Below are positions 1-7,892 of a stretch of 64,000 nt of DNA, one piece after another. A model generated the notes under the pieces. That model saw only the letters and a list, made by a program, of their open reading frames with translations, searched no databases and was not told the origin of the DNA. Made by a program: the position numbers and the translations under genes. Origin of the DNA: Leptospira terpstrae serovar Hualin str. LT 11-33 = ATCC 700639 (GTDB taxonomy: Bacteria > Spirochaetota > Leptospiria > Leptospirales > Leptospiraceae); assembly GCF_000332495.1 (NCBI RefSeq), contig NZ_AOGW02000009.1, forward strand, positions 1 through 64,000, given 5' to 3'. Every line of letters begins with the position of its first letter. Position 1 is the stretch's first letter.

Positions 1-567
1 GGTAGTATCTGCCTTAGGAACAATCTCACAACAGAGTAAAAACCGGCTATAGGCATCTGTGACAGTCAAAGGAGTGCATCTTTTTCCATCCCCAACAGTG
101 AAATGACCTTTAAAATCAGCGCACCAAATATCATTGGGTCCGAGTGCATGCGAGAATGGTTGTTCGATGGATTGTTTACGGATCCTTCTTTTGGGAGGTT
201 TGATAAGGTTGTTTTGTTTGAGAATACGACCTACAGTACTTGGATGTGGCCATTTTCTAATCATATGAAACCGAGCTGAGAGTGATGCTAGGAGTTTTCT
301 TGCTCCCCACCTGGGATGGTCTTTTCTCTCTTGTAAAATTAGTTCAATGATTTTCTTTCGAGTTTGGTGTGGATGGTATTTCGGTCTTCGGCTTTTGTCT
401 TTTAACCCATCGATCCCATATAGTTTGTATTGCTTTAAATATTTATACCCCGTCACTCTACTGATATTGAATTCATGACAAAGGTCAGTGAGAGACCACC
501 CACCACGTTTCCAAGCGACAACAAATTTCATTCTTTCTTCAAACACGTTTGTCTCCTTCCAAGCCAT
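1..567 (-). mobile_element. IS481-family transposase, N-terminal part (partial, runs off left edge)
   Basis: Translating the minus strand from the ATG at 567 gives an open frame of about 189 codons that continues past base 1. It begins MAWKETNVFEERMKFVVAW, followed by a helix-turn-helix (SLTDLCHEFNISRVTGYKYL), a basic linker and the start of an rve/DDE integrase core. The motif ICWADFKGHF-like (read here as WCADFKGHF) supplies the first catalytic Asp. This layout is typical of IS481 transposases, which act in cis on the element's ends. The C-terminal half and the other IS end lie outside the window. No frameshift or stop is seen in the visible part, so the element could be intact. Confidence 0.85.
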
Positions 568-668
568 GACACACTCCTGGTGTGTACATCGTGTTCTGAA
601 TCGAAGAATTAAATTCTTGTTTGTAAAGGATGTTGTGAGATCAATTTGTAAGGGATGAAACTAGTACA
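568..668 (-). repeat. Terminal region of the IS481-type element, with two direct repeats
   Basis: Between the transposase start and the truncated DJ-1 gene lie two near-identical 12-mers, TTGTAAAGGATG (621-632) and TTGTAAGGGATG (646-657), in direct orientation 25 bases apart. Such repeated motifs near an IS end fit transposase binding sites. IS481 ends usually start with TGT; read inward on the minus strand, a TGT lies at 668-666. The exact boundary is inferred because the opposite end is not in the window. Confidence 0.5.
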
Positions 669-1092
669 GACCGGACAAGGGTTAATGACTGATTTGTTTT
701 ATGATAAACATCTTCCTCTATTATTATCATCTTTTCAATACAGGGGAAAAACCATTGGTCTCATTTGCCATGCCCCTGCCTTGTTAACCACTCTCCCTTC
801 GGGTCCGAAGGGTGAAGGATTTTTATTTCAAGGATACCGGGTAAATTCAGTCACAAAAACAGAAGAATGGTTTATTGAAACTTTTGTGATGAAAGGAAGT
901 CCTAAAGTTCGTAATATTTCGGCGTTATTGAAAGAAAGAGGAATGGTTTATGAATCTTCATTTTTGCCAGGCAGTGGATATGCTACTCGAGATCGAAATT
1001 TAATCACTTCACAAAATCCATTTTCTGGTAAGGAGTTCACCAAACTCTATTTAGATGCTATTTCTGATTATCTAAAAAAGTTCTCTTTTTGA
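655..1092 (+). pseudogene. DJ-1/PfpI-family protein, 5' truncated by the IS element
   Basis: The protein aligns by eye with the C-terminal two thirds of DJ-1/PfpI/Hsp31-type proteins. It has GQGLMTDLFYD where the family has a GG-H-G loop. It also has the nucleophile elbow IGLICHAPALL with the Cys-His pair, then YRVNSVTKTEEWF, and the end motif NLITSQNPFSGKEF. The N-terminal beta-alpha unit with the conserved Glu is missing because the IS481-type end lies directly upstream. The ATG at 655 is probably supplied by IS sequence. These proteins are glyoxalases, deglycases or chaperones, but this remnant is unlikely to be active. The 3' end overlaps the converging Crp/Fnr gene by 35 bases. Confidence 0.75.
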
Positions 1093-1627
1093 TCCGACTG
1101 AGAGCTACATTGGTAATTCCCAAATAGGCAGCTTGGTCTATTTGGGAAATCCTACCTAGAACAGATTGGTATTCTTGAATAAACTTTTTATATCGTTTAT
1201 CAGGTTCGAGGAGTAAAAAGTCGGTAACTCGTTCTTCTTTTTTCAAATACAAAGTCGATAGAAATTGGATTAGAAATTCTTTGTATTGGTTTTTTTTCTC
1301 CAGTTTTGATTTAAATTCAGATACAGGTAAGACAAACACTTCACTTGGTTCCAAAGCTAATATGGAATAGGTGCTTGGTTTTTGGTTGAATACACTGGGC
1401 AAACTTCCTAAAACCCCTCCTTCAAAGATAAACGATTTGATCCATTCTTTTTTCCCTTGTTTATAAACTAGTTTAAATCCGCCTGTTTCCACCAAACCAA
1501 CGCTAAATAGTGGAAATCCTTGTTTTGCAAAAATTTCTTTTTTCCCGAGTTTGATTTTTTTTCCATGAGAGATAAAAAGGTCACGAATTCCTTGGTTGAG
1601 TGGAGAACTTGTATTTGAAAATTTCAT
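1058..1627 (-). CDS. Crp/Fnr-family transcriptional regulator
   Basis: About 189 residues. The N-terminal 120 residues form a cyclic-nucleotide-binding-type beta barrel (FAKQGFPLFSVGLVETGGFKLVYK, then a second strand set ending in EVFVLPVSEF). A linker helix and a short winged helix-turn-helix follow (ISQIDQAAYLGITNVALSRIKKR). It lacks the FNR iron-sulfur cysteines and I see no clear cAMP-binding Arg-Ser motif, so the ligand is unknown. The start is taken as the ATG at 1627; a GTG at 1639 is the alternative. It is divergent from trxA, with about 165 bases between them, so it may control itself or trxA. Confidence 0.8.
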   Translation of the reverse strand: MKFSNTSSPLNQGIRDLFISHGKKIKLGKKEIFAKQGFPLFSVGLVETGGFKLVYKQGKKEWIKSFIFEGGVLGSLPSVFNQKPSTYSILALEPSEVFVLPVSEFKSKLEKKNQYKEFLIQFLSTLYLKKEERVTDFLLLEPDKRYKKFIQEYQSVLGRISQIDQAAYLGITNVALSRIKKRTFLDNQK

Positions 1628-1749
1628 CGGGTGACTCACTCAGAGCATTGGTTTCCTTTTTTCTTTGTCTATCGATTCTTTAGAATCGCCAATGAGATTT
1701 ATTGAAAAATAAAAAAAGGAAAAAAGTCTGATCAAATTAAAAATTCTTT

Positions 1750-1767
1750 TATACCCCTATGGGTATA
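1750..1767. promoter_or_regulatory. CsoR/CstR-like operator palindrome upstream of thioredoxin
   Basis: TATACCCCTATGGGTATA is a perfect 7+4+7 inverted repeat (TATACCC, CTAT, GGGTATA). It ends 26 bases before the thioredoxin ATG, where a promoter would be expected. A/T-flanked C-run/G-run palindromes of this form are the operators of the CsoR/RcnR/CstR (DUF156) repressor family, which sense Cu(I), Ni/Co or reactive sulfur. No such repressor gene lies in the window, so the regulator is inferred. Confidence 0.55.
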
Positions 1768-1793
1768 TATGTCTAATGTTTAGGAGAAAGGAA

Positions 1794-2108
1794 ATGACTG
1801 AAAATTTACCGAAAAGTTTTGAAGAACTAGTGCAAACACATGACAAACCGATCCTTGTGGATTTTTGGGCTCCTTGGTGTGGGCCATGCAAAATGGTGGC
1901 TCCAGAATTGGAAAAACTTGCCAAAGACTGGAAAGGAAAAGTTTCCATTATTAAAATCAATACCGATGAAAAACAGGAGATAGCAGGTAAATACGGTATC
2001 ACAGGAATCCCTACAATGATTCTTTTTAAAAACGGAAAGGAAGTTCATCGTATTTCCGGTGCTATGCGAAGTGAGGAATTAAAAAAAGTATTTGGAAGTT
2101 TGATCTAA
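1794..2108 (+). CDS. trxA: Thioredoxin
   Basis: A 104-residue single-domain thioredoxin, the usual family length. It has the active site WAPWCGPCK (Cys29, Cys32), the cis-proline motif GIPT and the C-terminal GAMRSEEL segment. It is a cytoplasmic dithiol reductase of protein disulfides. The ATG at 1794 is chosen over the one at 1776 because AGGAG (1782-1786) sits 7 bases upstream of it. The CsoR/CstR-like palindrome in front suggests metal- or sulfur-responsive expression, as for persulfide-handling thioredoxins. This may therefore be a specialised paralog rather than the housekeeping trxA. An envelope operon follows 70 bases downstream. Confidence 0.9.
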   Translation: MTENLPKSFEELVQTHDKPILVDFWAPWCGPCKMVAPELEKLAKDWKGKVSIIKINTDEKQEIAGKYGITGIPTMILFKNGKEVHRISGAMRSEELKKVFGSLI

Positions 2109-2178
2109 ACTAGTTCATTTTTTACTTGTCTTTGCACAAAGAGGGTAGGATTCTTTGTTTCTGCTCGAGGTACAACGT

Positions 2179-3471
2179 TTGAAAAAAATTATCCTAACTC
2201 TTTTGACTTTCCTTGTCCTGTTTTGTAAAAATACTTCAATAGAAAATTCCATTGTGGTCGAACGAATCCAAGCGGCGTCTTCTGCTGATGGCACGAGCCC
2301 AATCAATGTATTCATTGCAGGTAAATATTGGAAGCCAGAAACCAGCTTGGATGGGATTACGATTTTTTTCTCCAATGCCTCAAAATGGAATCAAAAAGGA
2401 AAAACAGACGGCCGCGCTTTTTTTAATGAAATTTCTATCGAATGCCAAGAGAAAAAGGGTTATGTTGCCTTCTACAAAGATGGAAGTTATGCGACTAACT
2501 TTGATTGTGCGAAGGAAACGCCACAAAAAATAAGGTCCAATGGAGTGCATGTCATCTATTTATTGCCAGACTCCGGGAATGGAATCAAAACTGTTTCTTT
2601 TTCTCAAAATGGAAAAAAATTGGATGTGTTATACCCTGAACCAGTTTTGGGACAAGTCACTGCAAGTAGCACACTCCCCAATTATCCCGCTTATGGATTG
2701 TTTGATGGAAGTATTGATTTCGCTTGGGTAGAAGGAAATAAATCCGATGGAGTAGGGGAATCATTCCAAATTGAATTAGAAGACGAAATCGATTTTTCCG
2801 GTATAGAGATTTTCAATGGTTACCAAAGGTTAGATGCCTTGTTTCATAAAAATGGATCGGTGACCGAATTACTTGTATCGAATGATTCTGACTCATTTGT
2901 TATCCAAGTTGCAGACAAACAAGGGGGACAAAGGATTTTTTTCCCAAAAACGCTAACAGGAAAAAAATTTACTTTTACAATTCAGAAAGTTCGTCCTGGA
3001 AAAACTTGGAAAGATACAGTCATTGCAGAAATCATTTTGCTCGGAGAAAAAGGGAAACGGTTTACAGTAGTCGATAAAAATGCTGATGAATTCAAAAAAT
3101 CCATTCTTTCCAAAGCAAAAAATACAATCCTCTCCAGCGTTGTTAACAAAGCAGTTTTCGGGGATGTTTCCGATGGTCGTTTGGATTATGTATTTCGTTC
3201 CAATGGTTCCTTTGTCATTTGGAAAGAAGATCCAGCAGAAAAACGAGTATTAGATGGTAACTGGGTTTTTGTAGAAGCAACTCCCACAGAAGCTAAAATC
3301 AAAATTTTTGGAAGAGATCACAAAGTGGTCACACAAAGTTTGGATTCAAATAGCCCTTATGCAGAAACCACAGAAGAAAAATCTACCCTGATCTTTAGTG
3401 ATACACTCACAGTTAAAAAATCTGGAAATGGATTGCAGATGATTGGTAAAAAAGTCCAAATCTCCAACTGA
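2179..3471 (+). CDS. Lipoprotein with NADase-type glycan-binding (discoidin-like) domain
   Basis: About 430 residues from the TTG at 2179, with GAGG 11 bases upstream; the frame stays open upstream to a TTG at 2155. The N-terminus MKKIILTLLTFLVLFCKN is a spirochaete-type lipoprotein signal with the acylated Cys at 16. Residues about 160-300 form a discoidin-like fold (VTASSTLPNYPAYGLFDG, then FAWVEG, GIEIFNGYQ, IAEIILLGE). This is the 'NADase-type glycan-binding' module common on Leptospira surface proteins. The C-terminal part (FRSNGSFVIWKED) resembles a lipocalin-like add-on. It is the first gene of a tight four-gene group with a membrane protein, VanW and VanX. The ligand is unknown. Confidence 0.7.
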   Translation: MKKIILTLLTFLVLFCKNTSIENSIVVERIQAASSADGTSPINVFIAGKYWKPETSLDGITIFFSNASKWNQKGKTDGRAFFNEISIECQEKKGYVAFYKDGSYATNFDCAKETPQKIRSNGVHVIYLLPDSGNGIKTVSFSQNGKKLDVLYPEPVLGQVTASSTLPNYPAYGLFDGSIDFAWVEGNKSDGVGESFQIELEDEIDFSGIEIFNGYQRLDALFHKNGSVTELLVSNDSDSFVIQVADKQGGQRIFFPKTLTGKKFTFTIQKVRPGKTWKDTVIAEIILLGEKGKRFTVVDKNADEFKKSILSKAKNTILSSVVNKAVFGDVSDGRLDYVFRSNGSFVIWKEDPAEKRVLDGNWVFVEATPTEAKIKIFGRDHKVVTQSLDSNSPYAETTEEKSTLIFSDTLTVKKSGNGLQMIGKKVQISN

Positions 3472-3476
3472 TTCCC

Positions 3477-4880
3477 TTGTTTGGTAAGGATATCTATTGG
3501 TATGGTGTCCAAGCAATTTCCCTTTTAGAAACAGGGAAATTGCATTCACCTGACCATTCTCCCGTTTTTTATATCGTTGCCTTTCTCTTCCAAATTTTGG
3601 GAATTAGTGATGAATCTTTATTTGTATTTCAAGTATTAACGTCTGTTTGGTTACTTTTTTGTCTATTCGTTGCCAGAAGTATCCTTTTTGGATCTTTGTT
3701 AAAACAAAACTTAAGTTTATATTCTGATACGATAAGCACAACCGCACTCGATGCAAAAAGTAATCTTGATGCGAATAGTTACTTAGCCACAACGACAATT
3801 GCCGATACCAAGACAAATCCGCGTTGGTATTTTCCATTACAAACATTTGCCATTCCAGGTGTCATCGTCTTTGTATTGAGTTTTCTTTATCCAAAACAAA
3901 GTTGGGCCTTGGGTTTTCTACTTCTCTCTATCAGTTTCTATTTTACAAAGCTCTTTCGATGGAAATGGATTTTTATAGGAATCAGTTTTAGTTTTGCCAT
4001 TTGGTTCCATACGATGGTGGGTTGTTTAGGACTTGGGCTTTGGATGGTCTACCAATTGCCAAAAAAGTTTTATCCTGTTCTTTTTCTTTTGGTGTTCTTC
4101 ATTCCTTTGTTCCTTCCCACAAATCTTGGGGGAAGATTTTCTATTGATACGCAAGTTTTTCCCATAAGCGCTGCTTGGGGGATCGCTGGTATGGGAATTC
4201 TATGGGATTGGTTTTTTTTAGTATTTGGAAAGAATGTTCCGAAATCCTTTTTACCCATTCGAAAAACGATAGCCTTTCTCGGTTTGTTACTCGCATTACC
4301 TTTGTTTCATTTTGCAGATATCCAATACCGGATTCTTCTTTCGGTCCTTCTTTTAAAGGAAATTTTTTCCAAAACAAATTTTAAACAATCTCTAATTACT
4401 GGAGTCAGTATTCTTTTATGGACGTACACTTTGTACAATCATTCGAATTTATTTCGATACCCTTATGAACAAATGTGGGATCCAGGTGAAAAGGCCGCAC
4501 TTATTCCTAACAATGGATTACTTGTCGCTCACCACGGATTTTGCGAATTTTACCATTTTCAATTCCGAAAGGATTGTTTATCCTGGGAACCAGATGAAAA
4601 AGCGATCGCTGAACTTCCGAATGGAACCAAAATCTATCGATTGGTTTATGGAATTAGTTATGAAACCCTTCAAAGAAGTAAAGATGATTCAAAATCTCCG
4701 CTATTTACTTTCTTAGAACCTTTAGGAGAATACCAATTGGTATTGGAAAGTGATTGGATTCGTTACTGCTTGTGGTTAGAAAACAAAAATTCAAAATTAC
4801 TTACTGTGGCCAAATCATGGAAAAATCCTTACCGTAAACGGCCAAACTTTTTAAAGAGAAAACAAACCTATGGGATTTAG
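3477..4880 (+). CDS. Multi-pass membrane protein, possibly GT-C-type glycosyltransferase
   Basis: A 467-residue protein with about nine to ten hydrophobic segments and a soluble C-terminal tail of about 110 residues. The N-terminal motif DIYWYGVQAISLLETGKLHSPDHSPVFY resembles the first periplasmic loop of GT-C dolichyl-phosphate-type transferases. The usual preceding first membrane helix is absent. The only near starts are the TTG at 3477 or CTG at 3468, because an in-frame stop lies at 3447. The protein is therefore either naturally short or N-terminally eroded. It begins 5 bases after the lipoprotein stop and overlaps vanW by 11 bases. Donor and acceptor are unknown. Confidence 0.55.
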   Translation: MFGKDIYWYGVQAISLLETGKLHSPDHSPVFYIVAFLFQILGISDESLFVFQVLTSVWLLFCLFVARSILFGSLLKQNLSLYSDTISTTALDAKSNLDANSYLATTTIADTKTNPRWYFPLQTFAIPGVIVFVLSFLYPKQSWALGFLLLSISFYFTKLFRWKWIFIGISFSFAIWFHTMVGCLGLGLWMVYQLPKKFYPVLFLLVFFIPLFLPTNLGGRFSIDTQVFPISAAWGIAGMGILWDWFFLVFGKNVPKSFLPIRKTIAFLGLLLALPLFHFADIQYRILLSVLLLKEIFSKTNFKQSLITGVSILLWTYTLYNHSNLFRYPYEQMWDPGEKAALIPNNGLLVAHHGFCEFYHFQFRKDCLSWEPDEKAIAELPNGTKIYRLVYGISYETLQRSKDDSKSPLFTFLEPLGEYQLVLESDWIRYCLWLENKNSKLLTVAKSWKNPYRKRPNFLKRKQTYGI

Positions 4881-5727
4881 TTTCAAAAAAAAATCCGTTC
4901 CAGGAATGAATCGAAAGGTCAATCGAGGAAATCTTCGTTTATTTCTAGGAAAGATTTATTTCCAATGGAAACGTTACTTGGTTTGGTTTCTGGAAAAAAA
5001 AACTTTTGCCACAGAAAGAGTTTCCTTAAAAGAGTTAAGCCAAAATTTTCCTGTTTCAATTTTCCAACATAATTCACCGATCTATCGTAAACTCAAAGAT
5101 GTACCTATGTACCTCCAAGAGAATAAAAAAGTAAACTTGGAAATCGCCATTTCTCAGTTAGATGGGATTGTTTTAAATCCATGCCAAGTATTTTCGTTTT
5201 GGTATCTTGTGGGCAAACCAACAAAAAGCAAAGGATATTTACCTGGAATGCAACTGCGAAATGGAGGGTTTGTGGAACGCACGGGAGGCGGTCTTTGCCA
5301 AATGGCAAATCTCATCTATTGGATGACTTTACATTCTCCCTTAGAAGTCAAAGAACGGTGGCGGCATAGTTTCGATATCTTTCCTGATTCTGAAAGAACC
5401 CTACCTTTTGGTTCAGGTGCTACTTTGTCCTACAATTACATCGACTTACAAATAAAAAATACAACCAAACAACCGTTTGTATTACATCTATGGATTGAAG
5501 AAGGATTTCTAAAAGGGGAATGGCGCTCCGAAGTAGAAATACCTTTCCTCTACCAAGTTTATGAATCCTATCACGGATTTCATGCGGAACCTTGGGGGGG
5601 ATATACCAGAAGAAACACCATCCGCAGAAAAAAAATCTTAAAATCCACAAAGGAAATTTTGGAAGACCAACTGGTGACGGAAAATGTCGCTTGGATGATG
5701 TACGAACCTCTTTTAGAATCGAGATAA
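4870..5727 (+). CDS. VanW-family protein
   Basis: A 285-residue protein with the VanW signature: a GGxCQ-type motif (FVERTGGGLCQMANLIYW, about residues 135-152), then GSGATLSYNYIDLQIKN (about 181-197). The N-terminus is basic, with no clear signal peptide. VanW is an accessory protein of some glycopeptide-resistance clusters; its biochemical role is unproven. The gene overlaps the preceding membrane-protein gene by 11 bases and is followed 13 bases later by a VanX-type dipeptidase gene. This pairing is known from van clusters, but the ligase VanA/B and reductase VanH are absent here. Confidence 0.8.
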   Translation: MGFSFKKKSVPGMNRKVNRGNLRLFLGKIYFQWKRYLVWFLEKKTFATERVSLKELSQNFPVSIFQHNSPIYRKLKDVPMYLQENKKVNLEIAISQLDGIVLNPCQVFSFWYLVGKPTKSKGYLPGMQLRNGGFVERTGGGLCQMANLIYWMTLHSPLEVKERWRHSFDIFPDSERTLPFGSGATLSYNYIDLQIKNTTKQPFVLHLWIEEGFLKGEWRSEVEIPFLYQVYESYHGFHAEPWGGYTRRNTIRRKKILKSTKEILEDQLVTENVAWMMYEPLLESR

Positions 5728-5740
5728 CGAGGGGAACCTT

Positions 5741-6418
5741 ATGAAACAAATCAAATTTGCAATGATACTCGGAATCCCACTTTTTGCTTTAGTTTCCCAA
5801 ACGATTGAAAATAAACTGAATGTATTAGATCGCACGGCTTATGAACTTTCCGTAAAAAAAGTACCGAATAAAAAACTGATTAACTTAGAACAGAATATTC
5901 CGAGTGTTATTTTAGATATCAAGTATGCCACTCCGAAAAACTTTACTAAACAAGTAATCTATCAGGAAGCCAAAGCGTTTGCAAGAATACCTGTTGCGGA
6001 AGCATTAACTCGAGCCCAAAATGAATTTTTGAAACTAGGATATTCCATCAAGATCTTTGATGCCTACAGACCCTATTCTGCCACAGTCAAATTTTTTGAA
6101 ATCATTGGAGATACTCGGTATGTGGCATCTCCCAAAACAGGATCAAGGCATAACAAAGGTTGTGCGATTGACCTAACATTGGTGGATACAAAAACAAAGA
6201 AGGAACTTCCTATGCCAACGGAATATGATTCCTTTCGTAAAGAGGCATGGGCAGAAGCGCCAGTTTCAGATCCCGAAATTTTAAAGAACCGAACCACTTT
6301 GATTCAAGTCCTGAGTAATTCTGGATTTAAAGTTAACAAATCAGAATGGTGGCATTTCGATTACCAAGGATGTGCTGGTTTTGAAGTTTTGGATATTCCC
6401 TTTGAGGAGTTAGAATAA
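5741..6418 (+). CDS. D-Ala-D-Ala dipeptidase, M15D family (VanX/DdpX-like)
   Basis: A 225-residue protein with an N-terminal signal-like segment (MKQIKFAMILGIPLFALVSQ), so probably periplasmic. It carries the M15 zinc site: His137 and Asp144 in SRHNKGCAIDL, and Glu202 and His205 in EWWHFDY. The VanX substrate motif FDAYRPYSA precedes it. It should cleave D-Ala-D-Ala or related peptidoglycan-derived dipeptides. GAGGGG upstream of the ATG supports the start. Its place after vanW, without vanH or vanA, argues for wall recycling or nutrient use rather than glycopeptide resistance. Confidence 0.85.
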   Translation: MKQIKFAMILGIPLFALVSQTIENKLNVLDRTAYELSVKKVPNKKLINLEQNIPSVILDIKYATPKNFTKQVIYQEAKAFARIPVAEALTRAQNEFLKLGYSIKIFDAYRPYSATVKFFEIIGDTRYVASPKTGSRHNKGCAIDLTLVDTKTKKELPMPTEYDSFRKEAWAEAPVSDPEILKNRTTLIQVLSNSGFKVNKSEWWHFDYQGCAGFEVLDIPFEELE

Positions 6419-6505
6419 ATAGGAAAGTATTATACTTCTACACAGATAACATCTGTTTTGGAAAATAAAAGTGGAAATGGTTTCTCGACTTCTTGTTTTC
6501 TTTCT

Positions 6506-6931
6506 CTATAAATATTTTTTCAAACACGGCAAAAAGAAACCATAATCTTTTCTTCCGATCTGTAATAGTTTGAGTGTTTGGTCTTTTGAAATAAATTGAA
6601 TTTGTCCAAAGAACCAACCTAGTTTTGTGGTAATTTTTGTAATATTCGAAAATTCTAATGGGATATGTTCGAAACTAGACCTCAAGATTGAATTCTGAAC
6701 AAAGTGAAATCTTTTGTTCGTTAACACAACAAGCCATTTGGCAGGGCTCAGTTTTTCTTTGGATCCTTCGAGTAATCCGATACAATACCCTTGGATGATT
6801 TCATCATCTTCGATGAGGTCATGAAGGATTTGAAATTCGGGTACATATAGAAATAAAATATCTAAGTTTATATGAGGATGATTGGAAAGTAGGGCTTTGA
6901 TTTGGGAAACGATAGTTTCATTGGATAACAT
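6506..6931 (-). CDS. Bacterial PH-domain protein (YokE-like)
   Basis: A 141-residue soluble protein. Residues about 60-130 carry the bPH pattern: KWLVVLTNKRFHFV, then SFEHIPLEFSNITKITTKLGWFFGQIQFIS. This is a beta-rich domain as in PF14470-type proteins. The N-terminal 50 residues are helical. The function is unknown; such domains often bind lipids or peptides. AAGGA lies upstream of the ATG. It faces the VanX gene tail-to-tail and is followed upstream, on the same strand, by the MaoC operon. Confidence 0.6.
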   Translation of the reverse strand: MLSNETIVSQIKALLSNHPHINLDILFLYVPEFQILHDLIEDDEIIQGYCIGLLEGSKEKLSPAKWLVVLTNKRFHFVQNSILRSSFEHIPLEFSNITKITTKLGWFFGQIQFISKDQTLKLLQIGRKDYGFFLPCLKKYL

Positions 6932-7006
6932 GGTTTGTTCCTTGTTTGGTGGGTATCTCCCTTCAAATGATGGAACGATCTCATTTAAAGGGAGAGGGAT
7001 TTTATT

Positions 7007-7426
7007 TTATACTGCGTTGACGACTAAATCTCCACCAGCTTTCACTTCGCCGGCTTCGTTTTTGGCTTCTACTAGAACAGTTACCGTTTTTTTCCCATCT
7101 TTTTCAAATTTCTTTTTGATGGTTCCAACGATGGTAAGTTTTTCACCTAACTTTGTCATGGCTTTGAAAGTCACACCAAAGTAAGCGATGTCTTTTTGTT
7201 CAGCCCAAGAAGTACAAAGTCTTCCTACTTGTGCCATTACATACATACCGTGAGATATTGTTCCATCAAGTCCTGCTTTTCTTGCGAAATCAGGATCGTT
7301 GTGGATGGGGTTAAAATCTCCAGATGCTCCCGCATAACGAACTAAATTTGCATGTTCGATGACTGGAACGTCTAGTGGAGGAAGAGTTTGACCAACTTCT
7401 ACTTTATCAAATTCGATTTTTGCCAT
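7007..7426 (-). CDS. MaoC-family dehydratase (HadB-like)
   Basis: A 139-residue hot-dog-fold protein with the hydratase-2 motif YAGASGDFNPIHNDPDFARKAGLDGTISHGMYVMAQ. It contains the catalytic Asp and His of (R)-specific enoyl-CoA or acyl-ACP hydratases. A strong AAGGAGG precedes the ATG. It is 15 bases downstream of a second MaoC-like gene whose protein lacks this dense motif. Two half-size subunits like these form heterodimers in mycobacterial HadAB/HadBC 3-hydroxyacyl-ACP dehydratases. I infer a similar heterodimer acting in fatty-acid or beta-oxidation chemistry. Confidence 0.8.
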   Translation of the reverse strand: MAKIEFDKVEVGQTLPPLDVPVIEHANLVRYAGASGDFNPIHNDPDFARKAGLDGTISHGMYVMAQVGRLCTSWAEQKDIAYFGVTFKAMTKLGEKLTIVGTIKKKFEKDGKKTVTVLVEAKNEAGEVKAGGDLVVNAV

Positions 7427-7441
7427 TGTTTGCCTCCTTAA

Positions 7442-7879
7442 TTAATCCTTACGAATGAAGATCGCCATCTCTGCAGAGAGGATAGGATCATTTTTTTCAT
7501 CATAGATGGTTGTTCTGAAAGTTACGATTTCTGCTCTACCCACTTTTACATCGGCAATTTCGGACTGTGCGTACACTTTGCCCGGATACAGAATTTTGTG
7601 GTACGTATACTCTTCTTTTAAATGAAGGATTTTGGAAAGGTCGATACCGAGTTCAGCCATATCGTTCCAAATCTTTGGGTATCCCCAAAACATAATGACC
7701 GTAGGGAAAGTAGGGGGAGCGGGAACATCAGAGTATCCTGCTTTCTTTGCTTCTTCTACATCAAAATAGATTGGGTTTTTTTCGTTGATGGCGAGGCAGA
7801 ATTCTTTGATCTTTCCTCGTTCCACTGTGAAATCAAAACGATCTAGTTTTTTTCCAACTATATCCTTTGTTATTGCCAT
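7442..7879 (-). CDS. MaoC-like N-terminal (FAS1-type) dehydratase subunit (HadA-like)
   Basis: About 145 residues from the ATG at 7879, which is better spaced from AGGAG than the in-frame ATG at 7885. The sequence [56 protein letters not shown] matches the MaoC_dehydrat_N fold (PF13452). It has a degenerate active-site loop, so it probably serves as the structural or substrate-binding partner of the HadB-like protein 15 bases downstream. The lipase gene ends 13 bases upstream. The three form one operon. Confidence 0.75.
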   Translation of the reverse strand: MAITKDIVGKKLDRFDFTVERGKIKEFCLAINEKNPIYFDVEEAKKAGYSDVPAPPTFPTVIMFWGYPKIWNDMAELGIDLSKILHLKEEYTYHKILYPGKVYAQSEIADVKVGRAEIVTFRTTIYDEKNDPILSAEMAIFIRKD

Positions 7880-7892
7880 TGGCATTGTCTCC

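Noticed and set aside
4870..6418. A glycopeptide-resistance locus
   Set aside because: VanW and VanX relatives are present, but VanA/B ligase, VanH and VanRS are missing, so resistance is not supported.
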